From positions 620,001 through 684,000 of the forward strand of contig NZ_WSTB01000001.1 of assembly GCF_009789235.1 (NCBI RefSeq): 64,000 nucleotides of DNA, in the 5' to 3' direction. Positions 1 through 10,256 of the stretch are shown piece after piece; position 1 is the stretch's first letter, and the number at the start of each line of letters is the position of its first letter. The notes under the pieces are model-generated. The model searched no databases and was not told the DNA's origin. It saw only the letters and a program-made list of their open reading frames with translations. This DNA is from Flavobacterium hydrocarbonoxydans (GTDB taxonomy: Bacteria; Bacteroidota; Bacteroidia; Flavobacteriales; Flavobacteriaceae). The position numbers and the translations under genes were made by a program.

Positions 1-2
1 TA

Positions 3-347
3 TCAGAGTTTTTTAAAGCTAAATTACCATGGGATATGACAATGGCGTATTCCCTAACTTATACTAATGCCAATCGCGAAAGAAAAATATCCGGAAACTC
101 ATTGATGATATCTGCTAATATGGATATCACCCCAAAATGGAAAGGTGGAGTTTCAACAGGTTATGACTTTGTTCAAAAAGGAGTTACTTTTACTCAACTG
201 CGTTTTGAAAGAGATTTATTAAGCTGGAGAATGGCTTTTAACTGGACACCGCTAGGTGAATACTCCAACTGGAATTTCTTTATCGGAATCAAATCCGGAA
301 TTCTTAGCGACATCAAGTGGAACAAACGAAGCGCTACTAATAGATAA
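3..347 (+). CDS. lptD: LptD-like LPS assembly barrel, C-terminal fragment (5' end outside window)
   Basis: The frame is open from base 3, upstream of the first Met, so the gene starts before the window and only about 114 C-terminal residues are visible. The residues alternate polar and hydrophobic as outer-membrane beta-strands do. The end (a W-x-P-x-G stretch, then W-N-F-F-I-G-I-K-S and D-I-K-W) is like the last strands of Bacteroidota LptD homologues, which insert lipopolysaccharide into the outer leaflet. A ridA gene directly downstream is, from memory, a common neighbour of lptD in Flavobacterium. Another outer-membrane barrel family is possible because the N-terminal OstA-like domain is missing here. 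Confidence 0.6.
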   Translation, partial: SEFFKAKLPWDMTMAYSLTYTNANRERKISGNSLMISANMDITPKWKGGVSTGYDFVQKGVTFTQLRFERDLLSWRMAFNWTPLGEYSNWNFFIGIKSGILSDIKWNKRSATNR

Positions 348-379
348 GAAGGTTCTTCTTTAAATCAGAAAACATAACA

Positions 380-454
380 AAAATTAACCATTAAGAAAGT
401 AAGCAAATAAAGGTTCCAATTTTTATCAAACTTACTTTCTTAATGGTTAATTTT
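380..454. terminator. Long perfect inverted repeat, probable terminator
   Basis: Positions 380-403 and 431-454 are a perfect 24-bp inverted repeat, beginning AAAATTAACC and ending GGTTAATTTT, around a 27-base loop. It lies 33 bases after the lptD-like stop and ends with a T-run on the plus strand. It probably ends lptD transcription and separates it from ridA. The stem is unusually long for a simple terminator. Confidence 0.6.
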
Positions 455-479
455 AGTATCAAATTTAAATATTTCAAAC

Positions 480-860
480 ATGAAAAAAATCATTTTTACC
501 GAGAAAGCTCCCGCTCCTATAGGCCCTTATAACCAGGCTGTATTATCAGGAAACACACTTTATGCCTCAGGACAAATTGCTATTAATCCTGCAACAGGCG
601 AATTGGTAACAGACAATATCAACGACGAAACACAACAAGTCATGCAAAATATAGCAGCTATTTTAGAGGCTGCTGATATGACTTTTGAAAACGTGGTAAA
701 AGCAACGATATTCATTATGGATATGAATAATTTTGGTGCTATCAATACGGTTTACGGATCTTTTTTTAACGAAAAAACCGCTCCAGCTCGTGAAACGGTT
801 CAAGTGGCTTGTTTGCCAAAAAATGTAAATGTTGAGATTTCTATAATTGCAGTGCAATAG
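480..860 (+). CDS. ridA: RidA family reactive enamine/imine deaminase
   Basis: This 126-residue protein is full length for the RidA (YjgF/YER057c/UK114) family. It hydrolyses reactive 2-aminoacrylate and other enamine/imine products of PLP enzymes, releasing ammonia and the keto acid, and forms a cytosolic trimer. Family features are visible: the start K-A-P-A-P-I-G-P-Y-N-Q-A, then S-G-Q-I-A-I-N-P-A-T-G, and near residue 105 the A-R-E-T-V-Q-V block containing the conserved substrate-binding Arg. A late V-E-I-S-I-I-A motif closes the fold. Its last 20 bases overlap the 3' end of the convergent mgsA gene. Confidence 0.93.
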   Translation: MKKIIFTEKAPAPIGPYNQAVLSGNTLYASGQIAINPATGELVTDNINDETQQVMQNIAAILEAADMTFENVVKATIFIMDMNNFGAINTVYGSFFNEKTAPARETVQVACLPKNVNVEISIIAVQ

Positions 861-1215
861 CTTCTAATAATAATTGTGCCGTTGCTTCATTGGTTGCCAG
901 CGGCACATTATGTACGTCGCAAACACGAATTAACATATTAATATCAGCTTCATGAGGATGACTTGATAATGGATCTTTAAAAAAGAATACCATTTTTGTA
1001 ATCCCTTCCGCTACTCTTCCTGCAATTTGCGCATCACCACCTAAAGGTCCAGAAAGCATTCTTTGTGTTTTAAAACCCGCAGCTTCAGCTTTTCCTCCGG
1101 TTGTACCGGTACCAATAAGTTTTATTTTTTCATGATGTAAAATAGCTTCATTTTTAAGTAAAAAATCAATTAAATCTGCTTTTTTTCCATCATGTGCAAT
1201 AATGGCAATTTCCAT
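841..1215 (-). CDS. mgsA: Methylglyoxal synthase
   Basis: MgsA converts dihydroxyacetone phosphate to methylglyoxal and phosphate, a bypass that relieves sugar-phosphate accumulation. The motifs G-T-G-T-T-G (phosphate binding), S-G-P-L-G-G-D-A-Q-I (with the catalytic Asp) and F-F-K-D-P-L-S-S-H-P-H-E-A-D-I are all present. I chose the ATG at 1215 (product starts M-E-I-A-I-I-A-H-D-G, 124 residues). An alternative start at 1251 would add 12 unconserved residues and overlap the upstream kinase gene. The neighbours gapA and pfkA act directly around its triose-phosphate substrate, so the local theme is glycolytic. Confidence 0.92.
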   Translation of the reverse strand: MEIAIIAHDGKKADLIDFLLKNEAILHHEKIKLIGTGTTGGKAEAAGFKTQRMLSGPLGGDAQIAGRVAEGITKMVFFFKDPLSSHPHEADINMLIRVCDVHNVPLATNEATAQLLLEAIALQL

Positions 1216-1225
1216 AAAACCTGAA

Positions 1226-2077
1226 CTATTGGTTAGCGACATGATATGCAATCAATCCATCAATTGGGCGTCTTAAAACATTCCCTAACTGAAGCTCGTA
1301 TTTATCAAATGTTTCCTGCAATTCATCTTTTAAATAAAAAGCAATAGAACCTACAAAATGCACAGGCACTTCTTTACAATTATCAAATTGCTTGATGTAA
1401 TTTTTTACGAAAGATTTCATTCCTTTAAAGATGATTTTTCTACAAAAATCTGAATCTTTATGCTGAATTAAAAACTTAGCAAAAGTGGCCAAATACGCAT
1501 TAGGATTTGGTTCTTTGTATAATTTATTTTTAATAAAATCCGCATCCAGATTGTATTGCTTTTCAAAATCAGCAGCCAAATCTTTCGGCATTTTATTAAA
1601 ATAATACTTTCTGATTAATTCTTTTCCAAATACATTGCCGCTACAATCATCCATAGCAATGTACCCTAAAGATTGTACTTTTTGATGCAATACTTTTCCA
1701 TCAAAATAGCTGCAATTAGAACCAGTTCCTAAAATACTTACAATAGCTTCTTCTCCTTTTGGAGTTGTCGCATAAACTGCTGCATACGTATCTTCCTGTA
1801 CTTCTACGATTGCATTGGTAAAATACTCCTGAAAAATTTGCGTCAAAGCTATTTTCATTCTGTCAGTTCCGCAACCTGCTCCATAAAAAAACAAGTGTGT
1901 TGCTTCTTTTTTATTTTGCAAAATATCAAAACGATCATTCAATCTTTCGATTATTTCAGGACCTTCCAAAATTTCAGGATTCAACCCTAAGGTTTGTGTT
2001 GTGAATAATACTTTTCCATTATCATCAATTGCAATCCAATCGGCTTTAGTAGATCCACTATCAACTATTAATTTCAT
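1226..2077 (-). CDS. BadF/BadG-type sugar kinase, N-acetylglucosamine kinase-like
   Basis: This 283-residue protein belongs to the ASKHA ATPase superfamily. It has an N-terminal phosphate-1 loop (residues 3-14, V-D-S-G-S-T-K-A-D-W), a G-x-G-C region near residue 68, and a central S-I-L-G-T-G-S-N-C phosphate-2 loop followed by D-C-S-G-N-V-F-G. This arrangement is typical of eukaryote-like N-acetylglucosamine kinases and related Bacteroidota proteins. The likely role is cytosolic phosphorylation of an amino sugar or similar hexose, feeding the glycolytic genes on the same strand. The substrate cannot be fixed from sequence. It lies 10 bases from mgsA and is probably co-transcribed with it. Confidence 0.8.
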   Translation of the reverse strand: MKLIVDSGSTKADWIAIDDNGKVLFTTQTLGLNPEILEGPEIIERLNDRFDILQNKKEATHLFFYGAGCGTDRMKIALTQIFQEYFTNAIVEVQEDTYAAVYATTPKGEEAIVSILGTGSNCSYFDGKVLHQKVQSLGYIAMDDCSGNVFGKELIRKYYFNKMPKDLAADFEKQYNLDADFIKNKLYKEPNPNAYLATFAKFLIQHKDSDFCRKIIFKGMKSFVKNYIKQFDNCKEVPVHFVGSIAFYLKDELQETFDKYELQLGNVLRRPIDGLIAYHVANQ

Positions 2078-2162
2078 TTTATTTTAGTTTTTGGATTAGT
2101 TTTACTTTAATTACTTAAAAAAAGTGTATTTTTTACATTAATTAAAGTCGAAACAAAATAAG

Positions 2163-2194
2163 AAAATCCCGTTACTTTGACATAACGGGATTTT
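2163..2194 (-). terminator. Terminator hairpin after gapA
   Basis: Positions 2163-2174 and 2183-2194 form a perfect 12-bp stem (AAAATCCCGTTA with TAACGGGATTTT) and an 8-base loop, 17 bases past the gapA stop. Read on the minus strand it ends in a T-run. It separates the pfkA-gapA transcript from the kinase-mgsA pair. Confidence 0.8.
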
Positions 2195-2210
2195 GTAAAT
2201 ATATTAAATA

Positions 2211-3239
<1,029 letters not shown>

Positions 3240-3291
3240 TTATTTCGCTAATTTAAAGTCTAATTTCCTCACAATAAACTTCGTTTCTTTT

Positions 3292-4278
3292 TTATGTTGA
3301 CATTATATCAGATACTCTCAATAATTCTCTATCAATCTCAGACTTACCCTTAATTGCTTGTTCAAGAGGCGTAAGCGTTACTTTATCCTGTTGTAAACCA
3401 ACCATATAATTTGATTTTCCTTCGATTAAAGATTCTACTGCTTTTACTCCCAAACGACTTGCTAAAACACGGTCAAAACAAGACGGAGAGCCACCACGCT
3501 GCATGTGTCCTAAAACAGAAACACGCACATCGTATTCAGGCAAATTGGTTTCAACATAATCTTTTAATTCGAAAACATTTTTTCCAATTCTATCCCCTTC
3601 GGCAATAACTACTATACTTGATGATTTCCCTGAAGCTTTACTTTTTTGAAGAGATTCCAAAAGTCTGTCTAAACCTAAATCTTCTTCAGGAATAAGGATT
3701 TCTTCGGCACCTGCACCAATACCTGCATTTAGAGCAATATGACCTGCATCACGCCCCATTACTTCAACAAAAAACAAACGGTTATGTGAACTTGCAGTGT
3801 CTCTGATTTTATCAATACAATCTACAACAGTATTTAAGGCTGTGTCATATCCTAGTGTAAAACTAGTTCCAAAAATATCATTATCAATTGTACCCGGAAT
3901 ACCCATTACTGGAAATCCGTATTCTGTATTAAAAATTAAACCTCCGGTAAAACTTCCGTCCCCTCCAATGACAACAAGAGCATCCACTCCTGCTTTCAAA
4001 AGATTCTCGTGAGCCTTTTTTCTACCTTCCGGGGTTCTAAACTCAGTGGAGCGGGCTGATTTTAAAATCGTCCCTCCTTTGTTTACTATATTATTTACAC
4101 TACGAGGACCCATTTCTTTGAAATCTCCTTCGATCATTCCTTGATACCCTCTATAAATTCCTATGCATTCTATATTATGATAAGCGCATGTTCGAACAAC
4201 TGATCGTATGGCGGCATTCATTCCTGGTGAGTCTCCTCCGGAGGTAAGAACACCAACTTTTTTTATTGTTTTTGGCAT
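3292..4278 (-). CDS. pfkA: ATP-dependent 6-phosphofructokinase
   Basis: PfkA phosphorylates fructose-6-phosphate to fructose-1,6-bisphosphate, the committed step of glycolysis. The 328-residue size fits bacterial group A enzymes. Motifs seen are L-T-S-G-G-D-S-P-G-M-N-A-A (ATP loop), V-I-G-G-D-G-S (nucleotide site with Gly, as in ATP-dependent forms), P-G-T-I-D-N-D (catalytic Asp), F-F-V-E-V-M-G-R (hexose-phosphate site) and H-M-Q-R-G-G-S-P. It is the first gene of a probable pfkA-gapA operon. The 265-base AT-rich stretch upstream should hold the promoter, but I see no convincing -7 box in it. Confidence 0.97.
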   Translation of the reverse strand: MPKTIKKVGVLTSGGDSPGMNAAIRSVVRTCAYHNIECIGIYRGYQGMIEGDFKEMGPRSVNNIVNKGGTILKSARSTEFRTPEGRKKAHENLLKAGVDALVVIGGDGSFTGGLIFNTEYGFPVMGIPGTIDNDIFGTSFTLGYDTALNTVVDCIDKIRDTASSHNRLFFVEVMGRDAGHIALNAGIGAGAEEILIPEEDLGLDRLLESLQKSKASGKSSSIVVIAEGDRIGKNVFELKDYVETNLPEYDVRVSVLGHMQRGGSPSCFDRVLASRLGVKAVESLIEGKSNYMVGLQQDKVTLTPLEQAIKGKSEIDRELLRVSDIMST

Positions 4279-4543
4279 TATTTAAGTATTAAAGTGTAAA
4301 ATTAGCAAACATTCACCACTTTTCAGGTTAAGCTTGTAATAAATTAATAAAATATGTTAAATTCAAACGTTTTCGTTAATAAGTTTTTATTTCTAAAAAA
4401 ATTCATTAAAAATAAAAAAAGGTATTTATTTTAATTAAATCCTTAAAATTAACAATATATAAATGAAGTGTTACAAAAATTTAAGATTTTTGCAATTTAG
4501 TATTCCCTGGACTTAACAACAAATTTGAGAAGATATAAAGTAA

Positions 4544-7500
4544 TTATGGAAACTCGTTATCATCAGGAATTACCCCCTGATTATTGGTACTTTGATCCTG
4601 TTGATTTTCTCTTTTTTCCTGTTCTTTTTCTGATTCTTCTTTTTCTTTCTTTGAATTTGAAAAATTAATATAATCCGGATTCAAAAGTGAATCCTGAAAA
4701 TCGTCAGAGTTTTTTATGGCGCGTTCTAGTTTATGTTTCTTAAAAATCTTATTTACCAATTCGCTAAAAGTATCAAAATCTACTTCATACGTTATACCGA
4801 CTCCCTGCGTATAACCAATTCCCTGTCCAATATAGCTAATATCGTTTTCTTTATTAAACAATCGCAAATTAGCCGTTCCGTCTTCGTTAATACGATATTG
4901 CACTTCAATATCCCCAACAATTGCTGACTCATTTATTCCACCAACCGGCACACCTACTTTTCCGTTGATAGTAATTCTTTCGTTGACCTGCGACGTTATA
5001 TTGGCCACGAACTGACCATCTGCTTCCTGCCCGATACGTCTGTCAGCTGAAATAAAATTTAAATCTACATTAAATTTATCATTGTTCGATTTGATGATAT
5101 CACCTAACAAACTAGCGGCTGTTTCTGCAAAAGTTCCGGATAAATCATTCTGACTAAATCCGTCTGTACTCATAAAAGAACCTGTGGATAATAAATACAA
5201 TGCCTGTGTTTGCCTTACATCTTTATCATCTAATTTATATTGTATTTCCGATTTTAAAACACTACTCACCGATGGAAATTCAATATCAAAATTAGGTTCC
5301 GGACTAGCTAAGTCTCCTTTAAGACCAATTACAACATTTACCGGTACTTTTTTATTAAAAGATGAATTCTCCAGTAAAACGGCAGGATTCGCCAACGTTT
5401 TATAAACCGCTTCCAGGTTTAATTGCGCACGCATCGGGTTTCCTTCCCAAGTGATAGATCCTCCTTTTTTTACAGAGAACTTCTTATCTATTAAACCTCC
5501 ATATTTAAAATTATAGGTCCCTTCGTATGCCTGGAAATCTCCCCACATATTAAACCTTCCTAATGTATTGATTTTAAACAATAAAGATCCGTATCCTTTA
5601 CCTTTCATACCATGACCTGAATTTCGGTCCAGAATTACTTCTACCTCGGCATCTGGTGTAATATCAAAATCAAATTCTAGTTCGAGTCCGTTATAATTTT
5701 TAGTATTTTCAACTATTCCTTTGGATAAATTGTATTTTTCTTTTGGTGTAACAAAATGAATAAAACTACTTTCGCCAACACTTTCGGCATTATTAATCGG
5801 GATTTTTACTTCGGTTCCTTTTTCAGATTTTGCAGCAACTTTTATAAATAAACCATCCGTTGGACCTGTAATACTTGCTGTACCATTAATAAAAGCAGTA
5901 CCAAAATAAGCTGCATCTTCGCTATCCTTTGTATCTAAGGCTAATAATCGTTTCGAAGAAATATTCAGATTAAGTTTCCAGTCACCAAAATTCTTGTGCT
6001 CGATACTTCCGTTCAGCAATCCTTTTGTATCAAATTTTGTATCTGTGATTTGATTATTCCTAAACAGAAATTTTTCATCGGTTAAATCAATTACGGTGCG
6101 ATCACTCAATTCATAATCCGTATTAAGATATGGAATAGTCATTCCCGCCTTTTCTACATATAACCTTCCGTTGATATCCGGTTTATTAACATTACCTACA
6201 ATTGAAGCATTCCCGGAAACGCTGCCTCGCACATTTGATAAAACATCTCCTCCAACTTTACCTAAAGTGGCCAGATTGAATCCTTCCAGTTTTAGTTTTA
6301 AGTCTAAAATAGTTTCTTTATTTTCTATCGCAAAACTACCATCCGCTTTAAACGACTGCGTAAAGCCGTTTTCTATAGTAGAATAAATGGTGAATTTTTT
6401 AAAGCTTTCGTCGCCGGAAATATCAAAATCTAATGTTCCTAATTCAATGTCATTCAAATTCAGATGATCTATGACAACAGAAGCTGTGGGCTGAAAAACA
6501 TCTTTATTTTGCTTGAAATTTACATTACCGTTTAAATTTCCTTTGACCACAAATTTCTTATTAAGTGGTGTAATCTTATAAATATCTACATCCTCAAAAT
6601 TCAGAACGAGATCTTTATAATCATTTCCTTTAATAACACCATTCAAATCAATTTGCTGATTTTCATGAGACAAAACAATATTGTCTATAGTAAAATTCTT
6701 AAAGTCTTTATCAAAAACTACCTGATTGTCTTTTTCTGAATCTTCATTTAGAAACCATAAGTATTCTTTAAACTTCATCTCAGATTTATGAATCCCTACG
6801 ATATTGTTTTTGTTTTTATCAATGGTATGATACAAGTTCATATTAAAATAATCCTCTCCTTTATCTCCTCCTTTAAACTCTGAACGAACAAATAAGGTGT
6901 CTTTTGAGGTTACATTAATCAAACTAAAATCTCTAATCTTATAATATTTGGTTTTAATACTGTCTAATTCGATAAAAGCATTGTAAAGCGGGTTTTTGTT
7001 ATCAATTGAAATTCGGATATTATCAAACTCGTTTTTAGAAGCTGTGACTTTTTGAGAATTAAATCTGAATTTAAACTCTTTTTTATCCGAATCAATACGT
7101 CCGCGAAAAGCAGTACTGGAATCAATTTTAATTTCCGGATACAACATCTCCACTACCTTATTATAAACATGAAAATTAAAGCGTAAAAACTGTCCTTTAT
7201 TTACTTTATGAGGCTTATAGTTTGTATAAAGACTACCTACGGAATTCATAACCAATTTATCTAACTGGTTAAATTTGAATTTACCTACAATTTTACCGTC
7301 AACAATATCATTAGAATTAATGGTAATCGTACGCAATTTATCGGCATCAAAACTAGACTGAATATTTAGTTCATCAAACTCGTAAATCGCCTGGGGATTT
7401 TGATAAACAGCATCTTTAAGAGTAACATTTCCCTGAAGATTTTCGATAGAATTTCCTGTTACGGCAACTACAACATCACCTCTGAAATAAGAAATAGAAT

Positions 7501-9031
7501 CTTTAACAAATTTTAATTTTCGCAAATCTGCATTTTCAACATTCAGATGAAAATCATACTTGCTTTCCCGTTTACTCAAATCAACCAATCCGTCGAAAGT
7601 TAAGCTTAAATTAGGGTCATTTACAGATATTTGTCCTTTGTAATACGGTAATTTAAAATTACCATTTACTACAATATTGTTATAAGTGTAGGTATTATAA
7701 TCTAATTTTTCTATATCTCCTTTAATAACAGTATTCAGATATTTTTCTGTAAAACCAACTCCGTCCACATCTAAATTCAATGTTGTTCTGCCAATATCTT
7801 TTCGATTTAACAGTTTTCCCACATCAAAATTTTCAAGAACAATATTACCAGAATACGAAGCTTTATCTATAAAATCGATATTATTCATGTGCAGATCAGC
7901 CTTTCCGTTGCCTAAATCGGTAATCATGGTAAAATTTGACTCAAGTGCTGTAGTCGAAACTTTTGCTTTTCCGACGATATTAAATTTACCTATTCTTTGC
8001 AGCTCCTTAGGAAGTTTTTTGCCCAGAACATCAGGCAATAACAGCACCAGGTTATTATAACTCGAAATCAGTTTCTCAAACTTTCCGTCCATCGAAAACT
8101 TTTGGTCTTTATTTCCTAAAAGATTTCTAAAATTGATATTTCCGTTGATTTTCGAACCGTTCGTATCGCTTAATCTTAATCGGTTTAAAGTTAGATTATT
8201 TAAGGTTCCGTCGATTTTGGTTCTAATTTTAAAATGCTGGTTTTTTCCTAATCCTTTATAAAAATAACGAATATCATTAGTAGCGACAGAAGCCGAATCG
8301 AAAACCGCCTTAAACTTTACTTTATCAGTAAAATTCAGGAAATCTTCTACTTTATAATTCATTTCAACTCTTCCGTAAATAGAAGATCTTTTGGTTGTTA
8401 TGGCAAGTTCCTCCAGTTTTATTTGTTTCTTACTATAACTGAATTTTGATTTTAAATTAGAAACATACAATCCTCTGCTATCCTTAAACGAAAATCTATG
8501 AATATTGGTCGTTACATCTGGTCCGTAAATTCTAAAATCGCTTATATAAGCATTTAGATTTTCGAAACCAATCAGATATTTATTGACTTTATTTTCATCT
8601 ACAACAGTAAAAATTCCTCTGGTAATATAGGCATTTTTAGCCGTCATCAAAAAATGTTTGTCGGTCTTTTTTGCAGCTTTTCCGGTCTCGAACAAACGCA
8701 CAAACTTATTGATATTGTTCTCGTTTTCTCCTTTATAGGTTTTTAAATTAAAAACCAAACCCGTTAATCTAATGTCGCCAAAAATCAAATCTCCATCGCT
8801 CAGTCTCGTAAAACTTAAAATATCGGTACTGATAATATCGGAGTAAATTAAAGTGTTTTTGTGATGATCTTTGATCATTACATTTTTAAGTTTTACACCA
8901 CCAAAAATATTAATGGCAACTTTATCAACTGTAATATCGGTTTTAAAATCGGTGTTTAATGTTCTGGTCGCATAATGCGCTATATAAGTTTGAACCACCG
9001 GCAAAGACAAAATGATAGCTAGCGCTAACAC
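4544..9031 (-). CDS. tamB: TamB-like translocation/assembly module protein (DUF490)
   Basis: TamB-type proteins are inner-membrane-anchored periplasmic beta-helical bridges that help outer-membrane assembly or carry lipids between membranes. This one is about 1,495 residues: an N-terminal hydrophobic anchor, more than 1,000 residues of repetitive beta-strand sequence, and a C-terminal DUF490-type block (G-x-M-x-x-W-G-D-F-Q-A-Y-E-G-T-Y-N-F) ending in a charged Lys/Glu/Gln tail. The only standard in-frame start is GTG at 9031, which falls inside the hydrophobic anchor. The same frame stays open upstream to a stop at 9107-9109 and encodes a basic stretch (K-K-V-K-K) plus the first half of the membrane segment. 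True translation therefore probably begins at about 9083-9106 from an ATT, ATC or ATA codon, or the upstream sequence contains an error. Confidence 0.88.
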   Translation of the reverse strand: MLALAIILSLPVVQTYIAHYATRTLNTDFKTDITVDKVAINIFGGVKLKNVMIKDHHKNTLIYSDIISTDILSFTRLSDGDLIFGDIRLTGLVFNLKTYKGENENNINKFVRLFETGKAAKKTDKHFLMTAKNAYITRGIFTVVDENKVNKYLIGFENLNAYISDFRIYGPDVTTNIHRFSFKDSRGLYVSNLKSKFSYSKKQIKLEELAITTKRSSIYGRVEMNYKVEDFLNFTDKVKFKAVFDSASVATNDIRYFYKGLGKNQHFKIRTKIDGTLNNLTLNRLRLSDTNGSKINGNINFRNLLGNKDQKFSMDGKFEKLISSYNNLVLLLPDVLGKKLPKELQRIGKFNIVGKAKVSTTALESNFTMITDLGNGKADLHMNNIDFIDKASYSGNIVLENFDVGKLLNRKDIGRTTLNLDVDGVGFTEKYLNTVIKGDIEKLDYNTYTYNNIVVNGNFKLPYYKGQISVNDPNLSLTFDGLVDLSKRESKYDFHLNVENADLRKLKFVKDSISYFRGDVVVAVTGNSIENLQGNVTLKDAVYQNPQAIYEFDELNIQSSFDADKLRTITINSNDIVDGKIVGKFKFNQLDKLVMNSVGSLYTNYKPHKVNKGQFLRFNFHVYNKVVEMLYPEIKIDSSTAFRGRIDSDKKEFKFRFNSQKVTASKNEFDNIRISIDNKNPLYNAFIELDSIKTKYYKIRDFSLINVTSKDTLFVRSEFKGGDKGEDYFNMNLYHTIDKNKNNIVGIHKSEMKFKEYLWFLNEDSEKDNQVVFDKDFKNFTIDNIVLSHENQQIDLNGVIKGNDYKDLVLNFEDVDIYKITPLNKKFVVKGNLNGNVNFKQNKDVFQPTASVVIDHLNLNDIELGTLDFDISGDESFKKFTIYSTIENGFTQSFKADGSFAIENKETILDLKLKLEGFNLATLGKVGGDVLSNVRGSVSGNASIVGNVNKPDINGRLYVEKAGMTIPYLNTDYELSDRTVIDLTDEKFLFRNNQITDTKFDTKGLLNGSIEHKNFGDWKLNLNISSKRLLALDTKDSEDAAYFGTAFINGTASITGPTDGLFIKVAAKSEKGTEVKIPINNAESVGESSFIHFVTPKEKYNLSKGIVENTKNYNGLELEFDFDITPDAEVEVILDRNSGHGMKGKGYGSLLFKINTLGRFNMWGDFQAYEGTYNFKYGGLIDKKFSVKKGGSITWEGNPMRAQLNLEAVYKTLANPAVLLENSSFNKKVPVNVVIGLKGDLASPEPNFDIEFPSVSSVLKSEIQYKLDDKDVRQTQALYLLSTGSFMSTDGFSQNDLSGTFAETAASLLGDIIKSNNDKFNVDLNFISADRRIGQEADGQFVANITSQVNERITINGKVGVPVGGINESAIVGDIEVQYRINEDGTANLRLFNKENDISYIGQGIGYTQGVGITYEVDFDTFSELVNKIFKKHKLERAIKNSDDFQDSLLNPDYINFSNSKKEKEESEKEQEKRENQQDQSTNNQGVIPDDNEFP

Positions 9032-9236
9032 AAGTAAAATTAGCCCAATTAGGGTCCTAGATACTATTTTTTTGACTTTTTTGATACTTATTTTATTTAG
9101 TTTAATTTAAAATCTATTTTGAACAGACAAAGAACGACTGTTTTGATAAAAATTCTTTAATTTTGGCTTCTGCTTTTAACTAAAGAAAATCTAAATATTT
9201 GATTTGTCAAATATAATTCAAAATTCGTGCCTTTAT

Positions 9237-10253
9237 ATGCAAAATTCAGAGGTTTTTATTCTTGCCATCGAAAGTTCGTGCGACGACACTGCCGCCGCGG
9301 TTTTACATAACGACAAAGTCCTTTCAAATGTTGTGGCCAATCAGCTAATTCATAATCAATATGGGGGCGTAGTTCCTGAATTAGCTTCAAGAGCGCATCA
9401 GCAAAATATTGTTCCAGTGATTGATGCTGCTCTTCGCAAGGCAAATGTACAAAAAGAACAACTATCAGCCATTGCTTTTACACAAGGTCCCGGATTAATG
9501 GGATCATTATTAGTCGGAGGTTCTTTTAGCAAATCATTATCACTGGCGCTCGATATTCCGTTGATTGCTGTAAATCACATGCATGCCCATATTCTAGCCC
9601 ATTTTATTGATGAAGAGGGATATGATAAACCTGAATTTCCTTTTTTAGCTTTAACTATCAGTGGAGGTCATACTCAAATTGTAAAAGTGAATAGTTTTTT
9701 TGATATGGAAATCATTGGTGAAACCACTGATGATGCAGTTGGAGAAGCTTTTGATAAAAGTGCAAAAATCCTCGGACTTCCTTATCCAGGTGGACCTTTG
9801 ATCGATAAATATGCTCAGTTAGGAAACCCGAAAGCATTTGCATTTACCAAACCAAAAGTTCCCGGATTAGATTTTAGTTTCTCCGGATTAAAAACAGCTA
9901 TTTTATATTTTATTCAAAAAGAAAAACAGAAAAACCCCAATTTTATCGAAGAAAATCTGAATGATATTTGTGCTTCTATTCAATACACAATTATCGAAAT
10001 TTTGATGGACAAATTAAAACTGGCGGTAAAAGAAACCGGAATTACCCAAATTGCCATTGGCGGAGGCGTTTCTGCCAATTCAGGAATTAGAGCTCGCTTA
10101 AAAGAAAACAAACACGGCTGGAAAACCTTTATTCCAAAATTCGAATATACTACTGATAATGCTGCTATGATAGGCATTGTAGGCTATCAAAAATATTTAT
10201 CTAATCATTTTGAAACTTCGGCAGTCGTATCAAAAGCGAGAATACAATTTTAA
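9237..10253 (+). CDS. tsaD: tRNA N6-adenosine threonylcarbamoyltransferase TsaD
   Basis: TsaD transfers the threonylcarbamoyl group to A37 of ANN-decoding tRNAs, working with TsaB and TsaE. The protein opens I-L-A-I-E-S-S-C-D-D-T-A-A-A-V, has the metal-binding H-M-H-A-H and the S-G-G-H-T-Q-I-V loop, and ends with the D-N-A-A-M-I-G nucleotide block, at the usual length (338 residues). I chose ATG at 9237; a TTG at 9204 would add an unconserved 11-residue leader. The gene is divergent from tamB and starts a plus-strand operon, with rsmE only 3 bases downstream. Confidence 0.96.
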   Translation: MQNSEVFILAIESSCDDTAAAVLHNDKVLSNVVANQLIHNQYGGVVPELASRAHQQNIVPVIDAALRKANVQKEQLSAIAFTQGPGLMGSLLVGGSFSKSLSLALDIPLIAVNHMHAHILAHFIDEEGYDKPEFPFLALTISGGHTQIVKVNSFFDMEIIGETTDDAVGEAFDKSAKILGLPYPGGPLIDKYAQLGNPKAFAFTKPKVPGLDFSFSGLKTAILYFIQKEKQKNPNFIEENLNDICASIQYTIIEILMDKLKLAVKETGITQIAIGGGVSANSGIRARLKENKHGWKTFIPKFEYTTDNAAMIGIVGYQKYLSNHFETSAVVSKARIQF

Positions 10254-10256
10254 ATT

